From positions 62,001-126,000 of the forward strand of contig NC_026737.1 in the NCBI RefSeq assembly GCF_000210295.1: a stretch of 64,000 nucleotides of DNA, written 5' to 3'. Each line of letters opens with the position of its first letter. Position 1 is the stretch's first letter. Positions 38,001 to 47,142 of the stretch are shown here, piece after piece. Origin of the DNA: Trypanosoma brucei gambiense DAL972. Taxonomy: Eukaryota > Euglenozoa > Kinetoplastea > Trypanosomatida > Trypanosomatidae. A program made the translations under genes and the position numbers. The notes below the pieces were generated by a model that was given only the letters and a program-made list of their open reading frames with translations, was not told where the DNA came from and ran no database searches.

Positions 38001-41000
38001 GGTCCAGAGGACGGCCACGGTACTGACAGTGCGGGAGTCTCCGTGGATAAAAGCACCTCATTAACGCTCGACCAGCATTCCGCATCCGGCGGTTCTACGT
38101 TATACGCATCACACACCTCAGCCCATCCACATCGTGCAGCTGATATGAATCCCTTTAGACGAACAGCTCGCACGGCAGCCCTCCCGCGAGGATCAGACTC
38201 ATCATATCGCCAGTATATGCAGAACTCGACCCAGCTCAAAATGAGAAACACATACAGCTCCATCCCATCTTCAAGGAGGTAATCACAAACATCTAACAAC
38301 ATCCCCCACAGTCTATGCGTGTTCAAGGCGAGACCGTCTTTGCACAGATCACGTATGATAATCGCATGTTGAGGATTGGCATGAAACCCCCGCCATTCGT
38401 ACAATGTCTCCGGAAGGTGCAACGGGTCCACTTTTACGCCTCTGATATCCTCTCCTCTGTGAATCTGCAGGAGAACTGCAACAACTTTCCAGCACGATAA
38501 GACATAATAGAGAAGGGTCGATGCACAACACCGCTTGTAGACAAACGGCCTACTAGCGCATGGCGTGATCGGAGCCACTACAAACAAGAAGTAGAGAAGG
38601 CGCAGAGCCGTCAAAGTCTCCAGCAGGGACGGTAAGTCTTTCTGCTTATCGACCGGAACAACGTTTGTGCAGGTGAGACTCTGAGCAATGGCAAATGTCC
38701 GCCCCACCATCGTGCCTGTGAGAGCGTGACGGAGGGCAGGTGAAACATCTGTATTGCGCCGACCAGCACTTTTATTTAACCACGCACTGAGTAGCATACT
38801 ATCCACGCGTTCCAGGTCGCTTAGCCCATTCATAAGCAGTGATATAAGTTCGCTTTTCGTAACGGCATTGCGTCCTGCAAGCCATTCCGCCATGCTGAGA
38901 ACCAAATCGGCTCTTTGAACGGGTTTACCTTCCAATATCTTCAATGCCTGATTCCATGCTCTCATGCCCTCGGAGATATCATGCGCGTTCTTCGCAACGG
39001 CAACGCACACCGCTGCCTCCACCTCTGCGTCCACAGTTCTAGCTTTCTCATGCAACTCTGATGTCGAAAGCCTCAACTTCGTACGGAGTTGCGCCTCGTA
39101 TGCACACAAGGATCCATGATATCTTGACGGAAGCACGCGCAGAAGCTCATGCATTTGTTTTATCCCCTCATCATAATTTTCGTCCTCCAGCAGGCTTGTA
39201 AAAAGATAGCCGCCTAGTGTGCTGGTCAGTGTGCATAAGTCATCGAATTCAGCGTCACACCTGCCATTGGTCCGCGACCGTAAAAATTTATTAACTATCC
39301 TCAAGATAGGTGGAGAAAGGAGAATTCGAAGCCCCGACTGCAGCACTCGATAAGAAGCCCGAGAAATGGACGTGGCAACGCGGCACAAGGCGCGATAAGC
39401 CTTTGTTATTTGGGTAATTTGCGCTTCTGGTATGGAGCGGGATGCCGCCACCGCGCTGTTTGTTATGGCCACAAGAACCCTTTTCTCAAACTCAAGACGA
39501 TGCGTCCTGTCGGCTCCAACCCCGAGATGCAAGAAAAGCGTGGCCTCATGAAGTAAAATGTCTGCGTACCAATACCAATCCATGTCACTTGGCTTCGGTT
39601 GCATCCCACCATTCGAATTGGCCACGACGGAGCCCTTTAAGTTACCTAAATACATGACTGATGGGGACGGTTGCTGAGTCGAAACAACGGTGCTTGCTAA
39701 AGATTTATCCCTACCTGAATTCACAGTTATAAGAGATTTGGTGCCCCACCCAAGTTTGCCTTCATGGTACAACCGATCGGCGGTACGGCAGATTTCCAGC
39801 GTTACTCTTTCATTTTGGGGTATTTGCACGCTGTGAGATGCCAATCGAGCACACAACTCTACTGATGGGTCGGCTCTAAGCATATCTAAGCATTCCGTGT
39901 TAACCAAATGCCGTCTCTCGTCGAGTTCAATAGGTCCATTCAAGCGACCCAACAAAAAGAGCAACTGCTCTTGCGGGTGAGTAGAGGTTTCGTGGGTTCT
40001 ATCAAGAAGTCGATTGATGCACGGAAGAATAAGAGAGAAATTCTTCCTCCGGGATGGTAGTGACCATTTGCTCATTATTTGGTGGCAGGCCTCCGCCGCC
40101 TGCTTGAGTACACTATTATGTGCCTCACATATGGGATACAAATAAGTTTTGCGCATTGTTTCGGCCAAAGACTCACAGTGAAGCTCACCATTAACTTCTC
40201 CCTTCGCACTGATGTACGTCTGTACAAGCGACATAACGTATCCAAAGCCGATACTGTCAAATAGTTTGTATTCACCCATGGGATCAGCGTTTACTTGACC
40301 CAATGCAAGAGAAAGGTCACGTAGGGTTGCTGCAGCAGGAAGAAACAAGCCCTTTTTGAACATTTCAGTGTTTTGATTGATCAACGCAGTGCATGCGTTA
40401 AGGACAATCCACCCCCCACCGTATCCTGCTGCGCTCAGCCTAGCACCAAGTTGTGCTGCTTTGGATATGTGAGACATACCATCTTCATGGGTGGCATCAC
40501 CTAAGGCACGGGGAGATGTTTGCCCTCGCTTTTCCAGCAACTCCGACATAACCAAATGAGCTTCAGCCTTCATGGCAAGCAAGTCTCTAGCGAAGCCATT
40601 ATCTGGAACAGCAATCCGAGCGAGACCCTCCGCAGCTTTAATAATAATCTCATCAACCGCAGGATCATTAGTCGTCGAAGCCTCCTTGAGTAACAGGTAG
40701 TAAACATTAGGAGTACTAAAATCTTCGAATGTAAACGGTACCCGTTCATCAACGGTTTCGCGTACAACGTCTTGTTTTCGACTTTTTCCGCCTTTATTTT
40801 TCTCCCCGTTTACCGATACGTTCTTCGTCCTCGTCTCGGCTACGGATTCCGTGCGAGTAATCGGAGGAAGTCTATCAGCCGCCGCCTGCAAAAGAGGGAC
40901 ACGATTAGCCGATGCTAGCCGAGCTTGCTCGATAAGATGAACGATATGATCCCCATCCGAAATAAAGGAAGTGCCCTCATGTGCCTTCCGCACCACAGCA

Positions 41001-42535
41001 CGGCGCCTTAACCACATAAGGGCAAACTCCATGGGATAGGCGGAGGTATTGTCCGCACTTCCCGACAACTGCTCTACTGCCAAAGCCTTGTCAATCTGTT
41101 CAATGGTAGCATTCATATTTTCCTCTTCAAACTCCGCCAATGCTGATTCATATGCCGCACGAACAAAAAGTCGGTTTAGCCTGCTGTTGCACAACCTTAG
41201 CAGCATCACTATTCTACTCAATGTGAGACGCAACCTCCCACGAGTTTGGGGTTGCAAGAGCGGAAGACACAAATTCCACAGCACCACACAACCAACCTCA
41301 ATTGCGTACATGCTTTCCGATACATCTACAGACGTACGAGCGGCATCTATCACGTCCTCGACGTGGCCGATGCATGCAAACAGCTTTTCCGCCATATTCT
41401 TTGTAAGATAACCAGCGTCTAACGCCTTGCTTGCGGCCAGCGAGCCACAGTCACGAGCCCTCATGATGGCTTTGGCGTATTCAGTGAACAATCGGGCGCG
41501 GGCATTATCGCCATTCAGAAGTTTTGGTAAAATTGTATTACACGTGTCATCCGCACCGCACATGGCTAACGCAAGGGCAACCTCACTGAGTACATCTGAG
41601 ATAATCGCAGGATCGCGGAACGCCGCCTCTGCTTCAGCGGCCTTACGGCCCTTTTGTTTCACTTCCTTCTTCTCGGGGTCGCCGAGGAGTTTTTCAGTTG
41701 CCTGAATGAGCTCCTGCTTAGCGCTTGAGTCATCTGTCGCACCACAGAAAAATGAATACACAGCAGCAAGTGCCTGAAACACAGGTCTGGTATTATCTTG
41801 CTTCGTCCGGTTTGATGATGTACTGGCTGTGAAGGCAACCTGAATGCGGTAAAATTGTAATTGAAGTCGCTCAGAACCCGTCTTTGCAACAAGTTCTGCA
41901 CCGGACACAATCTGATTGAGCGCATCCTGAACCCTTCCGGTAGCCCGCAAGCAGACGGCATAACGCACAATCCACTGCAGCTGAGTATGAATTCCTCCAA
42001 GTGAAAGCTTTTCATGCAAAGTTACAACCAACACCAGAATATCCAACATGCTGTTGCTTATTATTCGACCGCAAACATCTTGAATAGACAGCCAGAGGTA
42101 GTCGATACCTGCGATAAGGGTCTCCGGTTCCTTCGGCCACTCCTCTAGTACAATCTTTATACCTGAAACAATCTTCGTCGCGCAACGAATGTGCGCTGCC
42201 AGTTTAGCCCTACCACGCAGCGAGTGAGGCACACCACTCAAAGCTACGAGAGCATCACAATAAAGAGCCCGTGCCTCCAGTGCCTTCGTTTGAGCCCGCC
42301 TCCCTGTGTACTTCTTCAAACAAGCCTCTGCTAGTGCCCACTCCTTCTTCTCAATGGCAGCCTCCGTGCAGAGAATGTACAACTCACTCGATACATTCCG
42401 CTCCAGTGACGGGTCCCCTTCAGAAGACTCTTCAAACTCTTGCAACATTTTGTACGCTGCGTGCACGGCTTCAGCCGTGTAACTGCTGCGACTGGCACGC
42501 AGTTGTTGTTTCACCGCATTGGATACATATGCCAT
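35024..42535 (-). CDS. CFAP46: CFAP46-like central-pair protein with a degenerate CHAT/separase-like C-terminus
   Basis: The protein has 2503 residues from ATG 42535 and is almost entirely helical, with TPR-like repeats. The N-terminus (AYKMLQEFE, SSELYILCTEAAIEKKEW, EACLKKYT, ARALYCDALVA) follows human CFAP46 in order and spacing, and the length is similar (~2700 in human). CFAP46 belongs to the C1d projection of the axonemal central pair and shapes flagellar motility. From about 2245 to 2480 the sequence changes character: LYLCLDPILQPLPFEQL followed by a ELSVLNL strand is the typical opening of CHAT/separase-type protease domains. VLVSACGSFSD near 2370 and VLIAMATNDAS fall where the His and Cys catalytic strands would lie, but neither looks intact. 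I considered separase and rejected it. The acceptor AG at 42586-42587 gives a ~50-nt 5' UTR. Confidence 0.78.
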   Translation of the reverse strand: MAYVSNAVKQQLRASRSSYTAEAVHAAYKMLQEFEESSEGDPSLERNVSSELYILCTEAAIEKKEWALAEACLKKYTGRRAQTKALEARALYCDALVALSGVPHSLRGRAKLAAHIRCATKIVSGIKIVLEEWPKEPETLIAGIDYLWLSIQDVCGRIISNSMLDILVLVVTLHEKLSLGGIHTQLQWIVRYAVCLRATGRVQDALNQIVSGAELVAKTGSERLQLQFYRIQVAFTASTSSNRTKQDNTRPVFQALAAVYSFFCGATDDSSAKQELIQATEKLLGDPEKKEVKQKGRKAAEAEAAFRDPAIISDVLSEVALALAMCGADDTCNTILPKLLNGDNARARLFTEYAKAIMRARDCGSLAASKALDAGYLTKNMAEKLFACIGHVEDVIDAARTSVDVSESMYAIEVGCVVLWNLCLPLLQPQTRGRLRLTLSRIVMLLRLCNSRLNRLFVRAAYESALAEFEEENMNATIEQIDKALAVEQLSGSADNTSAYPMEFALMWLRRRAVVRKAHEGTSFISDGDHIVHLIEQARLASANRVPLLQAAADRLPPITRTESVAETRTKNVSVNGEKNKGGKSRKQDVVRETVDERVPFTFEDFSTPNVYYLLLKEASTTNDPAVDEIIIKAAEGLARIAVPDNGFARDLLAMKAEAHLVMSELLEKRGQTSPRALGDATHEDGMSHISKAAQLGARLSAAGYGGGWIVLNACTALINQNTEMFKKGLFLPAAATLRDLSLALGQVNADPMGEYKLFDSIGFGYVMSLVQTYISAKGEVNGELHCESLAETMRKTYLYPICEAHNSVLKQAAEACHQIMSKWSLPSRRKNFSLILPCINRLLDRTHETSTHPQEQLLFLLGRLNGPIELDERRHLVNTECLDMLRADPSVELCARLASHSVQIPQNERVTLEICRTADRLYHEGKLGWGTKSLITVNSGRDKSLASTVVSTQQPSPSVMYLGNLKGSVVANSNGGMQPKPSDMDWYWYADILLHEATLFLHLGVGADRTHRLEFEKRVLVAITNSAVAASRSIPEAQITQITKAYRALCRVATSISRASYRVLQSGLRILLSPPILRIVNKFLRSRTNGRCDAEFDDLCTLTSTLGGYLFTSLLEDENYDEGIKQMHELLRVLPSRYHGSLCAYEAQLRTKLRLSTSELHEKARTVDAEVEAAVCVAVAKNAHDISEGMRAWNQALKILEGKPVQRADLVLSMAEWLAGRNAVTKSELISLLMNGLSDLERVDSMLLSAWLNKSAGRRNTDVSPALRHALTGTMVGRTFAIAQSLTCTNVVPVDKQKDLPSLLETLTALRLLYFLFVVAPITPCASRPFVYKRCCASTLLYYVLSCWKVVAVLLQIHRGEDIRGVKVDPLHLPETLYEWRGFHANPQHAIIIRDLCKDGLALNTHRLWGMLLDVCDYLLEDGMELYVFLILSWVEFCIYWRYDESDPRGRAAVRAVRLKGFISAARCGWAEVCDAYNVEPPDAECWSSVNEVLLSTETPALSVPWPSSGPLDFSNFVGSTHRFILSEAEDLFTLGRVQEALLWKAKVKQCASRTGDRGALARCHLLEARASILRGRWDPPTSEEASAEDSTEEDTKTEDMGDGEGTGLPTSLTVAAWTELQLVHIDGFLSCDKVAEAVAFVRQLLTRLLWRLEEVGEGDIEKDTTEMCHKVLLQRCAPRFVAFLRRPFDTLFPGGPREGDVKGLLDEVCSQLDQYADWKSRLVSLRVRQILRPCVDDVLATGKGDVDKALPERLFNEYSEILKVADMLQSEVNAVVPVLALGGDVTTCPSAAAAYDEVLVMCARNCLERKLLKNFISQRFSALSVADLGIPTGGPVELEGYVASYMRDPALYEQSRMLNDSANAALPSQEGICGHDNEVASSLSHFGIPLNYMVNTSTPHIEALLYRAMGGVGTVSSVQMEASIIAALSEFRRRLTAATRAMECPEASVNTTFSGDVNERENAFLTAQWSKITISVPHPSVPRRMSVAERRGAKLASIHVEDPNRLAANTWIEINSNLQMLLLAAVRQARHMFEYKQMAKCYIYLAHNFMLSGNFNAAGTAIEYAETAAMYGFVSDLVTSLTHTTPEAELIRLVNKTKMDAPHLVNTKAFDSMRNNLMEISSMWRRFDLVGAWPAEPNKADPLLSDICTLSAVREGTTSYFLVAFRRQDGEVCSRRAELDMGALRECTSQIEELKRLKKVEVAAGPSAGERSPDAKWGSVFHSYLEKVRTVVFPLLGDFSDLFSSQRAASCSLYLCLDPILQPLPFEQLPELSSFMAVHRELSVLNLRQKTALRTGKPQSNGVAYIIDPFGENEEALQYIFGGGRTKTSNAEIVTFVKDGQGSSSRPSLAYVHRIFANKAYANVLVSACGSFSDIIKPSVIAELSLDHLQTVLIAMATNDASYCREQGCDTCRAYMDFFYEKNYVVSILLLARGVHHVLSNIFTLTASECNVFSKRCLSFVGGGGGKALAEAVKGSNGDAAGPSTQLHISYGVIHHNVKAK

Positions 42536-42962
42536 GGTCGCAGTTTGGGTGTTCTCCCCTCTATATGCAGCTAATTATTCAAATACTTGCGCAGGTAGAC
42601 ATGTACATGAAAATACAAACATTAGCGTTTGGGTAGAAGTGAAAAAAAGAAAAATAAAGAACGTTGGAAGCTAACGAACACACTTGCGCGTGAAGGCAAA
42701 ATGAATCAGTGTATGGATTTATTCATACCTATATATATATACATACATCAGTACCGAGGAAACACAATGACGCTGTCCAAGCCGCTGGATCATGCAGCGG
42801 CCGCGTGCAGCAGAGAAATCAAGACAACCCTCAAAGACACGACGTGGAACCGTACTCAACTATACGAAACGAAACGGGGTTAAGGAGGTAACCGCTCAAA
42901 CCACAACAACAGGGCGCTCTCCCACTAACCGCAACCGTTCAAGTCCAAACGTCCAGACTCTA
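42536..42962. other. Intergenic region
   Basis: The CFAP46-like 5' flank: pyrimidine tract (minus) at about 42638-42660, AG at 42586-42587. A short TA repeat lies near 42730-42743. No gene is seen. Confidence 0.5.
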
Positions 42963-43865
42963 CTATTCCTTTAACATGTTCTCCACACACGCAAATCGTG
43001 CCGCGCAGAGGGATGCAGCACAATAACGGAGCAACATATCCCCCGCCACCGTCGGCAGCACCGTTCGCCTAAATGCCCCAAACGCTTCATCTAACACCGC
43101 AGCGTCCTTCACGCCCTCACGTTTTAATCCCGCGTATACATCTTCAGCAAGACTCAGTGCCCTATGGTACTCACCGCGTTCAACAAATCGCAAAAACTCT
43201 GCCTCCGATTTCAACGCCCGCAGCTGTCGTGACACGAGCATGGTTGGGCTCAGTGATGTGCGGAACTTAAAGAAGTCCAAAATGCCGCGAACGGGCTCAG
43301 CCGCGGGAGCTTTCCCCGCCTCAACGATAGCGCGTCCGAGATTAAAGGCCGTTACACGCACAACAGCTGGTGAAGGGATGCTGTTTATGTACTTGAGCGG
43401 TGCAGCAACAAGGTTTACATCCTCACTTTCTGCATCCTTAAGAACTGCAGATAATTCTTCATTGAAGGGCAAACCAGCTTTCATTTTGTGCTTCAGTGCC
43501 TCATAATTGAGACCCACTGAAATGAGTTTTTTGCTTGTATAACCAAACTCCTCAAGCTCACGTTCCACCCGCTGCGAAACCAAATGCACTTGACTTGCTA
43601 ATGTAGTTCCCACTTCCTGATAGTAGTGTTGCGCCAACGATATATCATTAAAGTCGTCCAAAAGCGGTTTAGCTTGTGCCGCATAACTCTCCTCCTTCGC
43701 CCGCATTTCATTATCAATCTTCTGCATTTCTTTCTCCATGAACTCCTTCTCCGCTTCGTGTTGCAGCCGTGCGGCTGATAGTTTAGTCCGAGCAATTTCA
43801 TTACGTACCATCTCACGGGATAACAATCTCTCAGACGGCGTAAATAAGGAGTAAATGAACTGCAT
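42963..43865 (-). CDS. Coiled-coil protein with a mitofilin-like C-terminus, candidate MICOS subunit
   Basis: The protein has 300 residues (about 34 kDa) from ATG 43865. A long charged coiled coil at about 15-110 (EKEFMEKEMQKIDNEMRAKEE) is followed by a helical domain. Its last ~80 residues run FLRFVERGEYHRALSLAEDV, then a helix and LRYCAASL. This follows the pattern of the mitofilin signature in Mic60 (ASYCIEHGDLELAAKFVNQLKG, then a helix, then an Ala-rich helix). The preceding segment (LKYINSIPSPAVV, VRGILDFFKF) also fits the domain start. In trypanosomes the mitofilin-type domain is reported on a separate ~34-kDa MICOS subunit rather than on Mic60; the size here fits, but I cannot confirm identity. 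No membrane segment is visible. The acceptor AG at 43882-43883 supports the start. Confidence 0.65.
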   Translation of the reverse strand: MQFIYSLFTPSERLLSREMVRNEIARTKLSAARLQHEAEKEFMEKEMQKIDNEMRAKEESYAAQAKPLLDDFNDISLAQHYYQEVGTTLASQVHLVSQRVERELEEFGYTSKKLISVGLNYEALKHKMKAGLPFNEELSAVLKDAESEDVNLVAAPLKYINSIPSPAVVRVTAFNLGRAIVEAGKAPAAEPVRGILDFFKFRTSLSPTMLVSRQLRALKSEAEFLRFVERGEYHRALSLAEDVYAGLKREGVKDAAVLDEAFGAFRRTVLPTVAGDMLLRYCAASLCAARFACVENMLKE

Positions 43866-44205
43866 GTTACCCTTTCTTGCTCTTCACCCAAACCGTGCAG
43901 AATGCAGGTCCCCCCGCAAAAAAAAAGAAGTTAAAAATACACATTTTTCCTGAAGGAATTCAGGCACCATTAAAAAAGAAAATATTACGGGGCATGATTC
44001 GGGCCGCGATCCGTGATCCATTCAAGCACTTCCACATCGGGGAATATTCGTCATGCACTGACACCTGCGAAAGGTTGGCATCCACACAAATATCGGTAAC
44101 CATCAAAAAATTTGGAAGGAAGGAAACTGGTGACACACCATTAAACCAAGTAGACCACTTCGTAACACGTCGGCAACCTAACCAACAGCAAGGGATCAAA
44201 CGGAA
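43866..44205. other. Intergenic region
   Basis: The 5' flank of the mitofilin-like gene: pyrimidine run (minus) at about 43918-43932, AG at 43882-43883. The rest is the 3' flank of this gene's neighbour (GRIP gene). No gene is seen. Confidence 0.45.
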
Positions 44206-45594
44206 TCAAAACCTTCTCTTGACCCACCCAGGATTTTTCTTGTAAATCTCACTAAGGTTCGACTTGTCAAAGCGTAGAAGTGTGGTAAGCACGGGAAAAA
44301 GGTTCTTGGCCACGTTGGTGTCTCCGCTGGAACAGAGGAGCTGCACAACCGTGAACCTCAAATAAGTTGCTAGCTGCCCATCAAATACCAAACTGTTCTC
44401 TTGGTCTTTCGTTGTATTCGACTGGTGCCGTGTGGCGACAAGGCGTCTCCGTGTTGCACACAGTTCATCTGACAACCGACTCACATCCCCTTCAAGTTCT
44501 GCAATACGAGAAAGTGCCTCAGGAAGCGTTGAGGGTTTATTTTGCCCATTAAAGTCCTTAACACTGCAACTCCCCAAGACCGGGCCACCTACACCTGAGT
44601 GGGTTCTCTTGACAGCAGCTAGTTCTTGCGTTAACTTTTGATTTTCTTCCTGAGCTCCCCTCAATTCTTCCTGAAGGGACTTTAAATGATCCAACAGCTC
44701 CCCGTACGCTGCGTCATCTCGCTGCTCCGACTGTCCCCTAGCCTGTGCGCCTTCCCCTAAATGCTTATTCCCGGTCTCCGCTGTTTCTAATGCCCTTTCC
44801 TCCAACTCGGCACGCAGTTCCGCCATATCTTGCTCATACCGCGACATCAATCTCTCCATTTCGTCACGGTGTTGGTCAAAAATGATAGATTCCCGAACGG
44901 TAAACTCGTGCCGCATATTTTCCCTTTCCTCTTCCAACCGCTCTTCAAACGCATTAATCTGCTCCGCGTTTGGTCGGCTTGCCATTGCCGCTTGAGAGGC
45001 TTCAAATGATGCCTTGGCCTCCTCCAAAGTTTCCAATCGGTTCTGTAAGGTTTCTAGGGCTTGATCACGCCGCTCAATGGCAGATTTGCGTTCCACTAAT
45101 TCCGCCTGCGCGCCAGTAAGTGTCTCACGGAGACCGGCCAGCTCCTGCTCGAGGGCTTCAGTAGTCTTCTTTTGCATTCGCAACGTTTGGGCAGTCCTTC
45201 GCTTGTGTTTTTCTAACTCACGCCATGTTCCCACAGCAATGTCAAGCGCAGCATCAGACTTGTCCAAAAGTATTTCGACTAATGCATCCGATGAAGCGGT
45301 CACCCATGCCCCGACATGACTAAAATAGTGAGACTCCGCAAAACTGCTGCATTCAGGCACAGCACCCGAAGTGGATGCAGCCGCTGTGGCAACACTCTTT
45401 GCGTTTTGCAACTGCTGACTGAGTTGATCGTTGGCTGCTCGGGATTCTTCCAGTTCAGTGGTAAGTTCTATAATTCTGTTACGCAGCTCCGTGACGCCTA
45501 CTTGAGTCTTCTCCTTCCAGACCTGCATCCGGTGTTTGGCTTTCTCAAGCTCTTCGCGCAGTTGCTGCACTTCACTATTTACAACAGCGTCCAT
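44206..45594 (-). CDS. GRIP-domain golgin
   Basis: The protein has 462 residues from ATG 45594. Almost the whole chain is heptad-rich coiled coil (LREELEKAKHRMQVWKEK; RAELEERALE), broken only by a short non-coiled patch near 90-115. The C-terminal ~55 residues form a GRIP domain: ATYLRFTVVQLLCSS at about 409-423 with the invariant Tyr at 411, then LFPVLTTLLRF near 432-442. GRIP domains dock golgins on the trans-Golgi network by binding ARL1, with the conserved Tyr essential in other organisms. The protein ends with a basic tail (KKNPGWVKRRF). It is a likely vesicle tether. The acceptor AG at 45630-45631 gives a 35-nt 5' UTR. Confidence 0.88.
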   Translation of the reverse strand: MDAVVNSEVQQLREELEKAKHRMQVWKEKTQVGVTELRNRIIELTTELEESRAANDQLSQQLQNAKSVATAAASTSGAVPECSSFAESHYFSHVGAWVTASSDALVEILLDKSDAALDIAVGTWRELEKHKRRTAQTLRMQKKTTEALEQELAGLRETLTGAQAELVERKSAIERRDQALETLQNRLETLEEAKASFEASQAAMASRPNAEQINAFEERLEEERENMRHEFTVRESIIFDQHRDEMERLMSRYEQDMAELRAELEERALETAETGNKHLGEGAQARGQSEQRDDAAYGELLDHLKSLQEELRGAQEENQKLTQELAAVKRTHSGVGGPVLGSCSVKDFNGQNKPSTLPEALSRIAELEGDVSRLSDELCATRRRLVATRHQSNTTKDQENSLVFDGQLATYLRFTVVQLLCSSGDTNVAKNLFPVLTTLLRFDKSNLSEIYKKNPGWVKRRF

Positions 45595-45708
45595 CGGTAC
45601 CTCAGCCGTTGTTTCCTACAGCAACTTATCTGTACATCAAGAGAGAAAAAGAATTTAAACGAGTAACAGAAAAGACTTGATGCTGCGGTGGGAAGAGATT
45701 GGTGGGAA

Positions 45709-45751
<43 letters not shown>

Positions 45752-46112
45752 ATAGGTTGGTGGACCAATCAATTTAGAAAGAGAGCAACCTAGTTTTCCC
45801 GAACGAACTAAATGTAGGAAGAAAAAAATAACTTCTTTTGATGCCAAAGGAAGACGAGGAAAACATATATAAGGAAACACGAAAACACCGCCATACGGGG
45901 TAACATTTACATCACAAAGCTGTTAGACAATAACAGAACACGCAGCGTAGAATAACCCTTTCATCCTACAACCCACGAACTATAACAGAAGAGCGAAAGC
46001 ATACACGGGCACACATGTTCATATACGCATATGCATATTTGCACCTATATTGGCACAGCAGTGCAACTTCACGCCTCATTAATAACACGAACTAGTTAAA
46101 CATGAATCCTTC
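45595..46112. other. Intergenic region with a (CA)21 microsatellite
   Basis: The GRIP gene 5' flank: pyrimidine tract (minus) at about 45642-45658, AG at 45630-45631. The CA repeat lies just upstream at 45710-45751. No gene is seen. Confidence 0.5.
45710..45751. repeat. (CA)21 dinucleotide microsatellite
   Basis: A perfect 42-nt CA run on the plus strand (TG on the transcribed coding strand) lies 116 nt upstream of the GRIP-domain gene start. It would be expected to be length-polymorphic. Confidence 0.97.
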
Positions 46113-46850
46113 CTATTGTCCATCAGCATCTTCGAGCACCGCTCCTATCGGTTGCCGCGCAACAGTATAATTAGCAAACGGCCCACCCGACTGCCACGGC
46201 ATATGAACTAAAGGTGAAAGTGCTCGCTTCTCCTCCAGCATCTCCCTCGAAATGCTCTGTTGCAGATGTCCAATTTCATCCATTACATCACGTGTCATGC
46301 GGTCGGTTCGCCACGGATGCCATCCGCGTACATCTTTATGCCCTCCCTCATCATGCAACATGCTCTCGGTGTAGCTCCATCTGCTACGCAATATTTGTAA
46401 CTGTGTGTGGAAGGCGCGATACGCGTAGAAGGACACTACAAATATGACAAGTGCCAGGAAAAACGCAAAGTCCTGCAAACTAAAGGAGCGGTACTCTGGG
46501 TTACCAGCTGTCTCCCTGTGTATGGTATTTGTCATGTTATCGTAATTCATGCGGCGGAAATTGACGTCGGTACCGCCAGCACGGTTGCTTTCACCCTTGT
46601 CATGGCGATGGGCAAGCAGTAATTTGTGTGCCTCACGGAGAAGTTGAAACTGCTCACTTGTACCACCATGGTCTGGGTGAAACCGCATCACTAGTTTGTT
46701 GAAGCGTTTCTTGATTTCAGTCACCTCCAACCGATCGCTCATCTCAAAACCAAATATAGAACATGCCTGCTGATACGTCATGTAACCCTTGTCACCCGCA
46801 ATGGTACCCTCAAACTTTTCGTAGACGAGCCGTACAGCACTGCGGCGCAT
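46113..46850 (-). CDS. Membrane-anchored DnaJ (Hsp40) protein
   Basis: The protein has 245 residues from ATG 46850. A J domain covers about 28-82 and has the intact HPD tripeptide at 58-60 (NKLVMRFHPDHGG), preceded by the helix EIKKRFNK and followed by EQFQLLREAHKLL. One membrane helix lies at about 127-145 (FAFFLALVIFVVSFYAY). There are no Gly/Phe or zinc-finger regions, so this is a type III (class C) J protein. The N-terminal RRSAVRLVYEKF could be a mitochondrial targeting sequence; the organelle is not certain. The J domain would recruit and stimulate an Hsp70 at that membrane. The acceptor AG at 46869-46870 gives an 18-nt 5' UTR. Confidence 0.88.
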   Translation of the reverse strand: MRRSAVRLVYEKFEGTIAGDKGYMTYQQACSIFGFEMSDRLEVTEIKKRFNKLVMRFHPDHGGTSEQFQLLREAHKLLLAHRHDKGESNRAGGTDVNFRRMNYDNMTNTIHRETAGNPEYRSFSLQDFAFFLALVIFVVSFYAYRAFHTQLQILRSRWSYTESMLHDEGGHKDVRGWHPWRTDRMTRDVMDEIGHLQQSISREMLEEKRALSPLVHMPWQSGGPFANYTVARQPIGAVLEDADGQ

Positions 46851-46970
46851 TGGTAGGGAGAAAGAACACTAAGAAGGCGAAGAACAAGAGCAGTGACGGA
46901 GAAGGAGAGTAAAAAACGGAACACAAAAGTGTATACAGAGAGAATCGTAATAGATGCAGAAACTCATTCA

Positions 46971-47002
46971 CATATATATATGTATATATATACATATATA
47001 TG
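46971..47002. repeat. AT-rich near-palindrome
   Basis: A run of TA dinucleotides broken by TGTA and TACA steps forms a nearly self-complementary 32-nt block in the short spacer between the J protein and DNAI7-like genes. It could form a cruciform or hairpin. Confidence 0.85.
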
Positions 47003-47142
47003 AATTCCTCTGAAACATAGTGGCTCAACAAAAGCACATATATGTATTATTGAAATTCGTTTTAGACTGATTTCATGCTTCTAACCACCAAGTTCCAACA
47101 TGTACATGATAGGGAATCTTTGGCGCGGGCCCCGGTATCCCT

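Noticed and set aside
35024..42535. Separase as identity of the 2503-residue protein
   Set aside because: The C-terminal region has a CHAT-like opening, but the separase His and Cys motifs are not present, and the N-terminus aligns in order with CFAP46.
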